Of a DNA stretch of 64,000 bases, positions 24,079-31,950 are shown piece by piece. Location of the stretch: positions 248,001 to 312,000 of the forward strand of contig CAVONI010000009.1 in assembly GCA_963697285.1 (NCBI GenBank). Direction: 5' to 3'. This DNA is from JAEUQQ01 sp963697285. GTDB lineage: Bacteria; Acidobacteriota; Vicinamibacteria; Vicinamibacterales; JAFNAJ01. The translations under genes were made by a program, and so were the position numbers. Numbering within the stretch: position 1 is the stretch's first letter; the number at the start of each line of letters is the position of its first letter. The notes under the pieces are model-generated. The model saw nothing but the letters and a program-made list of their open reading frames with translations. It did not search any database and was not told the origin of the DNA.

Positions 24079-24540
24079 TTACTCCTTCTTTTTCGCGACG
24101 CGTGCCCTGCCCAGGGTGGTCATCGCGCGCTTCGGATCGCGGGCCATCCCCTTGATGAACTCGACGCGCCTGAACCGCAGCGCCGACCAGTCCTCGTCGA
24201 TGGCCACGCCCCTGACACCCTCGAAGCCGAGCCGACCGAGCACTGCCCACCCGGTATCGCGATTGAAGTCGCAGGCATACCGTTTCGACGTCTGCTTCGG
24301 GTAGGCGAACCACACGATGGCGTCGCCGACGACCTTGCGGCAGATGGCCTGCGCGAGGCGGTCAACCTCGACCTGCGCCGTCACGAACGCCAGCGAGAAG
24401 CCGATGGTCTTCATCTCGGCGACTGCGCGGTGCACGCGCACGTCGTCGAGCGCCGCGATCTCGGGCTCGAAGCTCGCCGGCGCGTTGACGATCAGGAGGT
24501 CGTCGTGATCCTTCAGGTTCAGCTTTGCGAAGACAGACAT
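24079..24540 (-). CDS. DUF3052-like small cytoplasmic protein
   Basis: The 153-residue protein starts FAKLNLKDHDDLLIVNAP. It contains AIVWFAYPKQTS followed by RDTGWAVLGRLGFEGVRGVAIDEDWSALRFRRVEF, a pattern close to DUF3052 proteins (WVAWPK ... AIDDTWSGLKF). The tail is basic (ARVAKKKE). Function is unknown for the family. It is the first gene of a likely operon with the isoaspartyl methyltransferase (9-base gap) and faces the plus-strand yqeY across an intergenic region containing a large inverted repeat. The family assignment is moderate. Confidence 0.6.
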   Translation of the reverse strand: MSVFAKLNLKDHDDLLIVNAPASFEPEIAALDDVRVHRAVAEMKTIGFSLAFVTAQVEVDRLAQAICRKVVGDAIVWFAYPKQTSKRYACDFNRDTGWAVLGRLGFEGVRGVAIDEDWSALRFRRVEFIKGMARDPKRAMTTLGRARVAKKKE

Positions 24541-24671
24541 GAGCAGCGCACTCCAGTGGTCGGGCGAAGACGCCCCGGCATCCCGCCTCCAGGACGAGAT
24601 GTGTCGGCCTGCAGCGTCCCGATTATCCCTGGGCGGGTTCGAGCCTTCAATGACGTACGCTTCGACTCAGT

Positions 24672-24743
24672 TGTGTTGAGGGCGGGGCGCGTGCGAATCA
24701 CCCTGCCAGACCTGAGGGTTCGATTCGTTTCGCCCTCAACACA
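24672..24743. repeat. Nested inverted repeat between divergent genes
   Basis: Outer arms TGTGTTGAGGGCG (24672-24684) and CGCCCTCAACACA (24731-24743) are perfectly complementary. Inside them CGAATC (24694) pairs with GATTCG (24722) and ACCCT (24700) with AGGGT (24715). The 72 bases can form a three-part hairpin or cruciform. It does not belong to families A-C. Confidence 0.75.
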
Positions 24744-24824
24744 TGTGAGCTCAGGGTTCAATGCCGCCAGAAGCGCCACCGCCAGGCGGATCCCGTTACG
24801 CCGGCCGCGTGCTACGCTGCAGCC

Positions 24825-25271
24825 ATGTCACTGCTGAACAAGGTCACCGCAGACATCGCCGTGGCGATGAAGGCGCACGACGCGGCGCGCCTGAGCGCGT
24901 TGCGCATGCTCAAGTCGGCGCTGATGAACAAGGAAGTCGAGAAGAAGCGCGCGCTCGACGCCGCCGAAGACGTGCAGGTCGTGCAGGCACAGGTCAAGCA
25001 ACGGCGCGACGCGATCGAGCAGTTCACGACGGCCGGGCGCCACGAGCTTGCCGACAAGGAACGCGCCGAGGTCACCGTGCTCGAGTCGTACCTGCCCGCG
25101 GCCGTGCCCGACGCGGAGATCCGCGCCGCCATTGCCGACGCCATCCTCGAGACGGGCGCGCAGTCGCCGAAGGAGATGGGCAAGGTCATGAAGGTCGTGC
25201 AGGGTCGCTTCGCCGGCCGACCGCTCGACGGCAAGACCCTCAGCGACCTGGTGCGCCAGTCACTCAGTTAG
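24825..25271 (+). CDS. yqeY: GatB/YqeY domain protein
   Basis: This 148-residue protein is a complete stand-alone YqeY: MSLLNKVTADIAVAMKAHDAARLSALRMLKSAL, KQRRDAIEQFTTAGRHELADKERAEVTVLESYLP and SPKEMGKVMKVVQGRFAGRPLDGKTLSDLV. The domain is related to the tRNA-binding tail of the GatB amidotransferase subunit. The free-standing protein is cytoplasmic and its role, perhaps in tRNA-dependent amidation or RNA binding, is not settled. It is monocistronic, with no close plus-strand neighbour. The start ATG 24825 fits the family N-terminus precisely. Confidence 0.95.
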   Translation: MSLLNKVTADIAVAMKAHDAARLSALRMLKSALMNKEVEKKRALDAAEDVQVVQAQVKQRRDAIEQFTTAGRHELADKERAEVTVLESYLPAAVPDAEIRAAIADAILETGAQSPKEMGKVMKVVQGRFAGRPLDGKTLSDLVRQSLS

Positions 25272-25545
25272 GCCCCCCGGCGTTCACGCTCCTCAGACGA
25301 GGATCCGGCAGGGCGTCGTGCGGCCCGGCTGCCGCCGCTCGGCCGATGCCGCTTTGCGGCATTCCGACGCCCGGCGACGAGGTTGCTGGAACGCCGACAC
25401 CGGCGCCCTGGTTGTTGCGCACCGTCGCGGCAAGCGCCAACGTCAGGAGATCCTTTTCATACAACGACTTGCAGGGAACTGACAGGCATCGACAGAACCG
25501 GCCCGGCTCTTGCGTATCGTCCTCGTCGCGAGGAGTGTGCGGGCA

Positions 25546-26241
25546 ATGCGCTGGTGCGATGACTCGTCGGGAACAACGCGTGGCACGCGGGCGATCATCG
25601 TTGCGCTCGCGTTCGTCTCTGCCCTGTCGCTCACCGGGCCGGCTGCCGCCCAGGGGGTCGCCGCATCGCCATCCAGCAACGCGCTGGTCTGCTCGGATGT
25701 GGACGGGGTCATGCCGTCCCACGTCATCGTTCGCGAGCCGTTTCCGCACCTGCTCGGCGAGATGCTCGCGCTCTCGCCGACGTTCCGCGCCCAGTGCGCA
25801 CGTCTCGCGGCCGCCACACAACTCCGAGTCGTCATGCGGCTCGACCTGCGCTCGTGCCGCAGCGACTATGCGGCCACGACGGTCTTCACGTACGAACGCA
25901 ATGGCGACCTGCTGGCTCGGATCGACTTCCAGTTGAGGCCGAATTACGTAGCCACCGTGGCCCACGAAATCGAGCATGTCCTCGAACAGCTCGATCGCTG
26001 GCAGTTGCGCGTGCTGGCCCGCACATCGGGCTCCGGCGTGTGCGAGGTCGAGCCAGGCACCTTCGAGACCGACCGGGCCGTTCGTGCCGCGAACGCGGTC
26101 GAAGACGAGATGTTCAGGGGGCGGCGGACGACGCAGCGGCTGCCGACACACGTGCCAACCGCCGCATCGTTCTCGTCGTTGCCCCCTCACGGGGTCAGCG
26201 CCGCGCCGGTTCGTCCAGTGCCTGGAACACCAGGCTCTTGA
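25546..26241 (+). CDS. Secreted protein with HExxH motif, possible metallopeptidase
   Basis: Starting at ATG 25546 the protein has 231 residues; a TTG at 25510 is an alternative. A hydrophobic signal region (18-35) ends at AAAQG. The mature protein contains VATVAHEIEHVLEQLD, an HExxH zinc-binding motif at residues 140-144, and several cysteines (50, 84, 104) that could form disulphides. The beta strand with TTVFTYERNGDLLARIDF before the helix suits a gluzincin-like active site, but a third zinc ligand is not obvious, so activity is uncertain. The last residues overlap the 3' end of the convergent beta-lactamase-fold gene by 47 bases. No named family is recognised. Confidence 0.65.
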   Translation: MRWCDDSSGTTRGTRAIIVALAFVSALSLTGPAAAQGVAASPSSNALVCSDVDGVMPSHVIVREPFPHLLGEMLALSPTFRAQCARLAAATQLRVVMRLDLRSCRSDYAATTVFTYERNGDLLARIDFQLRPNYVATVAHEIEHVLEQLDRWQLRVLARTSGSGVCEVEPGTFETDRAVRAANAVEDEMFRGRRTTQRLPTHVPTAASFSSLPPHGVSAAPVRPVPGTPGS

Positions 26242-27496
26242 ACTTGTCCTGCACGTCGAGCCCGGTCGCGGGGATCACCTGCGCGAAGAAGACGGCCACC
26301 AGGTCGTCGCTCGGCGACACCACGTAGCTGGAGTAATAGGCGCTCCCCCAGCCGTACGCGCCGACGGCCGTGAGCCGACCCGCCCGGCCGACGTGTTCGA
26401 CGATCTCGAACCCGAGGCCGAAGCCAAACTGCCCGTCCAGGTAAAGCGAGCCGGCGTGGTTCGAGGTCATCGAGGCGACGGTCGCCGGGCTGAGAATGCG
26501 GGCCCCGTCGAGTTGACCGCCGTTGAGCAGCATCTGCAGCAGGCGGCCGTAGTCGGTCGCCGTCGACAGCAGCCCGGCACCACCCGAGAAGCACACCCGC
26601 GGGCCATCGACGTACTGACCCTGCCCGACGCGCAACCCGTCGGGCGCGCGCTCGATCGTGCCGCTGGCGCCGACGCCATACACGGTCGCGAGCCGCGACG
26701 CCTTCTCCCTGGGCAGGAAGAAATGCGTGTCGGTCATCTTCAGCGGCTCGAAGATACGGCGACGGAAGAACTCGTCGAGGCTCATCCCCGACACGACCTC
26801 GACGACCCTGCCGAGGATGTCGGTGTTGTACCCGTAGACGAACCGTTCACCGGGCTGGGCCTCGAACGGCAGCGCCGCGATCCGGTCGATGACCTTCGCG
26901 AGCGGCTCGGTCTGCCCCGCGAAGTACCACGAGTCGAGCCCGGCAGCCTTGTACTCGGCCTCCAGCGGCCCTCCGCCGTACGAGATCCCTGCCGTGTGCG
27001 TGAGCAGGTCGCGGATCGTGATCTTGCGCCTGGCGGGAACCGTGCCCGTGCGTGCGCCCGCCACGAAGGGCGTGGCCGCCGTCGCGACGAACGTCTTCTC
27101 GAACGAGGGGATGAACTTCGAGACCGGGTCGTTGAGCAGGATGTCGCCGTTGTCGACCAGCATCATGACGGCGACGCTCGTGACCGCCTTCGACATCGAC
27201 GCGATGCGGAAGATCGTATCGGTCTTCATCGCGGTCTTCTGCTCGCGATCGGCCATCCCATAGGCCTTGAAGTGGACGGGTGTGCCCTTCTTCATGACGA
27301 GCGTGACCGCCCCGGCGATGCGGTTCTGATCGACGTACCGTTGAACGAGGGTGTCGATGCGGGCGAGGCGTTCGACCGACACGCCTGCCGGCGCGATCGT
27401 GGCGGCGGGCGCCACGCGGCGCACCTGCGCGATGGGAGACGCCGTGGCCACGAACCCGCAGGCCACCAGCACGAACAGCAGGACTCGTCGATGCAT
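26195..27496 (-). CDS. Exported class C beta-lactamase-fold serine hydrolase/esterase
   Basis: Start ATG 27496 begins a signal peptide (MHRRVLLFVLVACGFVATASP) and has AAGGAG upstream, giving 433 residues. The catalytic S-x-x-K is SMSK (Ser100, Lys103) in FRIASMSKAV, the tyrosine motif is YGYN in FVYGYNTDILGRVVEVVSG, and the DLLTHTAGISYG segment is typical of the S12/EstB group. Such enzymes are more often esterases or D-peptidases than true beta-lactamases. It acts in the periplasm on an unknown substrate. Operator-like inverted repeats lie between it and the divergent gene at 27680. Confidence 0.9.
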   Translation of the reverse strand: MHRRVLLFVLVACGFVATASPIAQVRRVAPAATIAPAGVSVERLARIDTLVQRYVDQNRIAGAVTLVMKKGTPVHFKAYGMADREQKTAMKTDTIFRIASMSKAVTSVAVMMLVDNGDILLNDPVSKFIPSFEKTFVATAATPFVAGARTGTVPARRKITIRDLLTHTAGISYGGGPLEAEYKAAGLDSWYFAGQTEPLAKVIDRIAALPFEAQPGERFVYGYNTDILGRVVEVVSGMSLDEFFRRRIFEPLKMTDTHFFLPREKASRLATVYGVGASGTIERAPDGLRVGQGQYVDGPRVCFSGGAGLLSTATDYGRLLQMLLNGGQLDGARILSPATVASMTSNHAGSLYLDGQFGFGLGFEIVEHVGRAGRLTAVGAYGWGSAYYSSYVVSPSDDLVAVFFAQVIPATGLDVQDKFKSLVFQALDEPARR

Positions 27497-27534
27497 GTCG
27501 GTCAGCTCCTTGTTTGGCGTCGCTAGCTTAACCG

Positions 27535-27586
27535 AATCACTCCCGGCGCGATTCGACACCGCCGCACGCACGCTCCCGGAGTGGTT
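27535..27586. promoter_or_regulatory. Tandem operator-like sites, degenerate copy
   Basis: The first site, AATCACTCCCGGCGCGATT (27535-27553), matches the perfect palindrome at 51331 in 16 of 19 positions. A second, weaker site (27568-27586) keeps the right half GGAGTG-TT. Centre spacing is 33 bases. They lie between two divergent exported-protein genes. Confidence 0.45.
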
Positions 27587-27679
27587 GATCCGGAGGCGGT
27601 TGCAGCAACGGCGGCACAGGCCGATATCCCTTCTGGGAGTCTCCCTGCACGGCGCCCGCCTGCTTGCCACCCGAATCTC

Positions 27680-28825
27680 ATGCTGGTCACCTCATTCGCC
27701 CCGGTGTTTCGCGCCCTGGTGGTCACCGCCAGTGGCCTGTGCCTTGCCGCAGCCGTCGCGACCGCCCAACCGGCACTTGCGCGGATCGACGGGACCGTCA
27801 CCGACACGTCCGGGGGCGCCCTCCCTGGCGTGGCCGTCACCCTGACGATGACCAACGGGGCCAGTGTGACGGCGTTCACGAACGAGGCCGGCCGCTTTGC
27901 CTTCGCCGAGGTGCCGGGTACCACCGCGGACCTCACGTTCGAACTGAACGGATTCGAGACGGTCACCGATCACGACACCGCCCTGCTCCCGGGCGCGTCG
28001 GTCACCATCGTCCGGGCCCTTCCGCTTCCAGGCGTCACGGAATCCGTGAATGTCATCGGCATCGCCCCACCAGAGGCGCCGCCTCCGCCCGTCAGGAGTC
28101 CCCCGCCGCCGATCACCGCGGTGCCCGAGCACGAGGCGGCGTCGGTGTGCGGCCCCACGACACGCGATGCCGCACAGGTGTCGGTCGGCGAGATCGCCGG
28201 GCATCGTTTCGAAGAAGACCGCGCGCTCTACGCCAGGGGCGACGAACTGCTGCTCACGGGCTGGGGCATGGCGCCGATCGCGATCGGCACGAACCTCGTC
28301 GTGCGCAGACGCTTCCAGGTCTCGGCGCGGACGTCATCGGGCGCCCGCATCACCGACGCCGTGCACTCGGCCGGGCTGATCCAGGTCGTCGACGTCCAGC
28401 GCGGCGCGGCAGTCGCCGTGGTCGTCTACGCCTGCGAGGAACTGCGTCGCGGCGACTACCTCGACGTGTTCGAGCCGGAGTCAGTGCGCCCGGTCGATCC
28501 GTCGGGCACGCCCGACTATGCCCGCGCGGCGCGGATCCTCTTTGCCGACGAGGGCCAGATGGTGGGCACGCCGCGCCGGTTGATGGTAGTGGAGCGCGGG
28601 CGCAACGACGGCATCCGTCCCGGCCAGCGCATGACACTGTTCCGCGAGGGGCGCAAGGGGCGCAACGTGATCACCATCGGCACCGCCGTGGTCAAGTACG
28701 CCACGCGCGAGTCGGCGACGATCCTCATCGAGAACGCCACCGACGTCATCGAGGCGGGCGACTCTGCCGCCCCGCACTGGGTGATGCATCCCTTCACGGA
28801 GTTCACGGCGCGCCTCGGACGGTAG
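27680..28825 (+). CDS. Exported protein with CarboxypepD-regulatory domain but no TonB barrel
   Basis: ATG 27680 starts a signal peptide (ending around ATAQPALA), giving 381 residues. Residues 30-115 form a carboxypeptidase-regulatory-like fold: ARIDGTVTDTSGGALPGVAVTLTMTN, then TFTNEAGRFAF-type turns and ESVNVIG. This is exactly the start seen in acidobacterial Oar-type receptors, but no plug or barrel follows. Instead there is a proline-rich linker (PPEAPPPPVRSPPPP) and a 220-residue beta-rich domain with two repeated parts, including GDYLDVFEP and VVERGRNDGIRPGQRMTLF, resembling LysM/FlgT-like envelope domains. It is probably periplasmic or surface-bound; function unknown. Confidence 0.7.
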   Translation: MLVTSFAPVFRALVVTASGLCLAAAVATAQPALARIDGTVTDTSGGALPGVAVTLTMTNGASVTAFTNEAGRFAFAEVPGTTADLTFELNGFETVTDHDTALLPGASVTIVRALPLPGVTESVNVIGIAPPEAPPPPVRSPPPPITAVPEHEAASVCGPTTRDAAQVSVGEIAGHRFEEDRALYARGDELLLTGWGMAPIAIGTNLVVRRRFQVSARTSSGARITDAVHSAGLIQVVDVQRGAAVAVVVYACEELRRGDYLDVFEPESVRPVDPSGTPDYARAARILFADEGQMVGTPRRLMVVERGRNDGIRPGQRMTLFREGRKGRNVITIGTAVVKYATRESATILIENATDVIEAGDSAAPHWVMHPFTEFTARLGR

Positions 28826-28968
28826 GATCTATACTCCGCGCGTGACATCCCGTCGCCGGTGTCTCGCGGCGGGCGCGATCACGCCGTGGATGTCATCCAC
28901 GCGCTCGTGGACGAGAGCGAAGTGAACTACGGAATCTGCCGATTAGCGGCGCCTAACGCCTGGTGCCG

Positions 28969-29562
28969 TCAGGCGGTGTCTCCATCCTCGCTCCACAATC
29001 GACCCAACTCCAGTTCGAGTGATTCGAACGGCTCAGCGCGCACGGTGGCGTTGCCTCCATGGGTGTCGACCAGCGTCCAGTGCGCACCCTTGAGGCGCAG
29101 CACCTCGAGCGTGCAAAGAATCGGATCGACCAGCCAGGCATGAACGACGCCTTGCTCGGCGTAGATGCGCAGTTTCTTGGTGCGGTCGAGCAACCCCGTG
29201 GACGGCGACAGCACCTCGCACACCCAGTCGGGGGCGAGGTCGAAGTAGGCAGCGGCCGGAAGTCGCGGCATTCGGTCACGCCGCCACCCTCCCACATCGG
29301 GCACCAGCACGTGATTGCCAAGGTGCAGTTCGGGTTCGAACAGGATGCGCCAGCCGCGCCCGCTGGGTGGGCGATCGTCGAATGCAACGCGGATCCTGGC
29401 GCCCAATTCGCTGTATGCCTCGGCGTGACGGGGAGCCGGGCGCGGAGATGTCCACAGTTCCCCGTCGACAATCTCCGCAACCACGATGTCGGGCGCGTCG
29501 ACGAGATCCTGGTAGGTAGCCGGGCGTCCAAGTTCGACCTTGGGCATGTGTGGCATCACCAT
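28969..29562 (-). CDS. Uma2-family restriction-endonuclease-fold protein
   Basis: I choose ATG 29562, with AAGGGG upstream, giving 197 residues. The Uma2 (DUF820) pattern is clear: ATYQDLVDAPDIVVAEIVDGELW, then LVPDVGGWRRDR, DLAPDWVCEVLSPST and LLDRTKKLRIYAEQGVVHAWLVDP. The Glu, Asp and the E-V of CEVLSPS form the PD-(D/E)XK nuclease core. The family is very expanded in cyanobacteria, planctomycetes and acidobacteria, often near mobile DNA, yet a biological role is not established. It is single and flanked by unrelated genes. Call is secure. Confidence 0.93.
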   Translation of the reverse strand: MVMPHMPKVELGRPATYQDLVDAPDIVVAEIVDGELWTSPRPAPRHAEAYSELGARIRVAFDDRPPSGRGWRILFEPELHLGNHVLVPDVGGWRRDRMPRLPAAAYFDLAPDWVCEVLSPSTGLLDRTKKLRIYAEQGVVHAWLVDPILCTLEVLRLKGAHWTLVDTHGGNATVRAEPFESLELELGRLWSEDGDTA

Positions 29563-29808
29563 GCCTGTCCCCTTGCAGCCAGCGTGCCGCACGGTTTCAG
29601 GCGAGATCCGCGAAATCGCGTCAGCCTGGGGGTTAGAACACGTAACCCACAGTTGACGAGGTCAACCGCCGTTGCCTTCGGGCGGCCATCAGGACTGACG
29701 ATGCCATCGTCGGCGCGGCCGAGGCAAGTCGGCGCCGGCAAGGTCGAGGATGTGAGCATCTCGGGCCATCGGATTCGCCGGCGTCTGCACCCGCGCTAAC
29801 ATCTGCCC

Positions 29809-30978
29809 ATGCGTCGCCTTGCTGTCGTCGCGATCACCTTGTCGCTGTCACCCCTCGTCGCCCAGGCGCCCATCGGCGAACCGCGATGGATGCCGGTCGC
29901 GCCCATCGGCGGCCCGCGGACGAAAGACGCCGTCGCGATGGAGCAGCAGATGCGGGCGTTCGTCGATCTCGTCAAGCGACTCCCCGTGCTGACGCCTCCG
30001 CCTGGCGTGTACCCGAAGGCGTCCGTGAGCCTGGAGCCCGCCGCCGGCAACGCGCCGCACGTCGGGATCATCATGCTCGGCTTCTGGCCACCAAAGGATG
30101 TCGTCGTCCGCAACGGACAGCTCGCGTCAGCGGGCGAACTGTCACACCTGATCGTCTACATCAACCGCGTTCGTGAGGATGCGTTCTCGCAGGACACGTG
30201 GGCCGATGCCGAGGGCCCGCTGTATCCGCAGCCGACACTGCTCGGCAACGTCCAGGGTTTTCCTGTCTACCAGGGCTTCGGCGCCGCCGAGGTATCGGGC
30301 ATTCTCGTCATCCAACCCGAGGGGCGGTCACTGTTCGAGCCCGTATCGCAGGAGCGCTTCCGTCGGTTCGCGATCGCCACCATGGAGAAGCGCCTCCAGG
30401 AGTACGCCCCCTCGCTGAAGTCGGCGCAGGAGAAGTACAACGCCGCGGTGTCTGAGGAAGGACGTGCGGCTCGCCAGGCGCGCATCGCGCAGTCGCTGGA
30501 GGAGTACGGCAAGGCCCGCCAGCGAACGTCGGAGCAGATGGCCTACCGCCGCACCAGCCTCGAGACGCTCGACGCCGAAGAAGTGGAGCGCCTCCGCCTC
30601 GAGTCGATCCCCGAGAGCAACCGCCTCCACGGCCCGCTCATCGCGTCAATCGCGCGCGAGCGGGCGGCACTCGACGCGCTGTCGCCCGAGGAGCGCGGCG
30701 CGCCGGCGTGCACCGTGCGCGACTCGCGCGATCCAGGCCCGCATCCGGCGCCGACCGACGCGCGAGGCTGCGTTCCCGTGGTCTCGATGCGGCGATGGTG
30801 GAACCCGTCGCTCCCGCGCACGGCGTGGCAGTTGGTGACAATCGAGCGTTACTGGAGTTCAGCCGAAGACGTCCGCCGCGGTCACGACCGTAGCCAGCGG
30901 ACCATCTTCCTGCACGTGAACAAGGAGGTTGTCGAGGCGATCGACTGGAAGGCGTTCGGCGAGACGTTCATGCGGTGA
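29809..30978 (+). CDS. Secreted protein of unknown function
   Basis: The 389-residue protein starts with a short signal peptide (LAVVAITLSLSPLVAQAP). Its first half has hydrophobic beta segments such as GIIMLGFWPPKDVVV and LIVYINRVREDAF. Residues 180-280 form a charged helix, probably a coiled coil (RRFAIATMEKRLQEYAP and SLEEYGKARQRTSEQM). Two cysteines at the C-terminal third (ACTVRD and GCVPVV) could bridge. No family is recognised. It is convergent with the ABC permease, the genes ending 12 bases apart. It probably acts in the envelope. Confidence 0.7.
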   Translation: MRRLAVVAITLSLSPLVAQAPIGEPRWMPVAPIGGPRTKDAVAMEQQMRAFVDLVKRLPVLTPPPGVYPKASVSLEPAAGNAPHVGIIMLGFWPPKDVVVRNGQLASAGELSHLIVYINRVREDAFSQDTWADAEGPLYPQPTLLGNVQGFPVYQGFGAAEVSGILVIQPEGRSLFEPVSQERFRRFAIATMEKRLQEYAPSLKSAQEKYNAAVSEEGRAARQARIAQSLEEYGKARQRTSEQMAYRRTSLETLDAEEVERLRLESIPESNRLHGPLIASIARERAALDALSPEERGAPACTVRDSRDPGPHPAPTDARGCVPVVSMRRWWNPSLPRTAWQLVTIERYWSSAEDVRRGHDRSQRTIFLHVNKEVVEAIDWKAFGETFMR

Positions 30979-30990
30979 TGCACGTGAGGA

Positions 30991-31950
30991 TCAGTCGCGC
31001 TGGCGCGTCCGCCAGCGATCGAGCGCCACCGCGGCGACGATGATCAACCCGATGATGATCTCCTGCACGTAGCTGGGCCAACCCATCTGCTGGCTGCCGT
31101 TCCTGAGAAACGCCATCGTCAGCGCGCCGATGATCGATCCGGCGATGCCGCCCTCGCCGCCGTTCAGGCTCGCACCCCCAATGACGACCGCCGCGATGAT
31201 GTCGAGCTCGGTGCCGTTGGCCACCGTGGGATCGCCCTGGCGCAGCCGCGACATCTGCATCGCGCCCGCGAGGCCGACGAGTGCACCCGCGAGGATGTAG
31301 ACGCGGCGGCGGATCGACTCCACCGCGACACCGGCCGCCCTCGCCGCCACCTCGTTCGAGCCGATGGCGTAGACACGACGCCCGAACACGGTGTGCTTCA
31401 GCACGAGCGCCGCGATCACCGCGAGCGTGACGGCGACCCAGATGCCGGGCGCGACGAGCATCCACGACACGGCCGGGAAGGTGACCGCGAGCTCGTTCAG
31501 CCACGTGTCGGGGATGTTCACCGTGCGTTCGCCGGCCAGCCACTTCGCCACGCCGCGCGCGACGCCGAGCGTGCCCAGCGTGGCGATGAACGGCACGACG
31601 CGCAGGCCGGTGATCAGCGCCGCGTTCCACGCGCCCACGAGGGCGCCTGTCGCGACGGCCGCCCCGACGGCCAGCATCGGCGAGTGCCCGTCGCGCAACA
31701 CGACCGCGGTGACGACGCCGGCCAGCGCGATGACCGATCCCACCGACAGGTCGATGCCGCCGCTGACGATGATGAACGTCATCCCGATCGCGCCGAGGCC
31801 GACGATGAGCGTCTGCGCGAGGATGACGCGCAGGTTCTGCATCGACAGGTAACGGTCGGGCGCGCCGGTGAGGATCGAGAACACGAGCGCGACGAGGATG
31901 AGGCCGATCAACGGCGCGAAGCGCTGGGCCCAGCGCGACAACGCGGGCAT
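30991..31950 (-). CDS. Ribose-type sugar ABC transporter permease
   Basis: The start ATG 31950 overlaps the stop of the ATPase gene as TGATG, giving 319 residues; sequence upstream in this frame is inside that gene. It has about ten membrane helices and the RbsC hallmarks GLGAIGMTFIIVSGGIDLSVGSVIAL and GSNEVAARAAGVAVESIRRRVYILAGALVGLAGAM, ending with the EAA-like IIAAVVIGGASLNGGEGGIAGSIIGA. It forms the inner-membrane channel of a carbohydrate importer of the CUT2 family. It is the last gene of a three-gene operon. The exact sugar is not evident from sequence. Confidence 0.95.
   Translation of the reverse strand: MPALSRWAQRFAPLIGLILVALVFSILTGAPDRYLSMQNLRVILAQTLIVGLGAIGMTFIIVSGGIDLSVGSVIALAGVVTAVVLRDGHSPMLAVGAAVATGALVGAWNAALITGLRVVPFIATLGTLGVARGVAKWLAGERTVNIPDTWLNELAVTFPAVSWMLVAPGIWVAVTLAVIAALVLKHTVFGRRVYAIGSNEVAARAAGVAVESIRRRVYILAGALVGLAGAMQMSRLRQGDPTVANGTELDIIAAVVIGGASLNGGEGGIAGSIIGALTMAFLRNGSQQMGWPSYVQEIIIGLIIVAAVALDRWRTRQRD

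Noticed and set aside
25265..25460. Minus-strand remnant of a small secreted peptide starting ATGAAAAGGATC at 25460
   Set aside because: A signal-like LTLALAATV follows only after a frameshift, and there is no ribosome binding site or homology.
28940..28980. Integron attC-like GCCTAAC sequence near the Uma2 gene
   Set aside because: No matching GTTRRRY partner within the usual distance and no integrase or cassette array.
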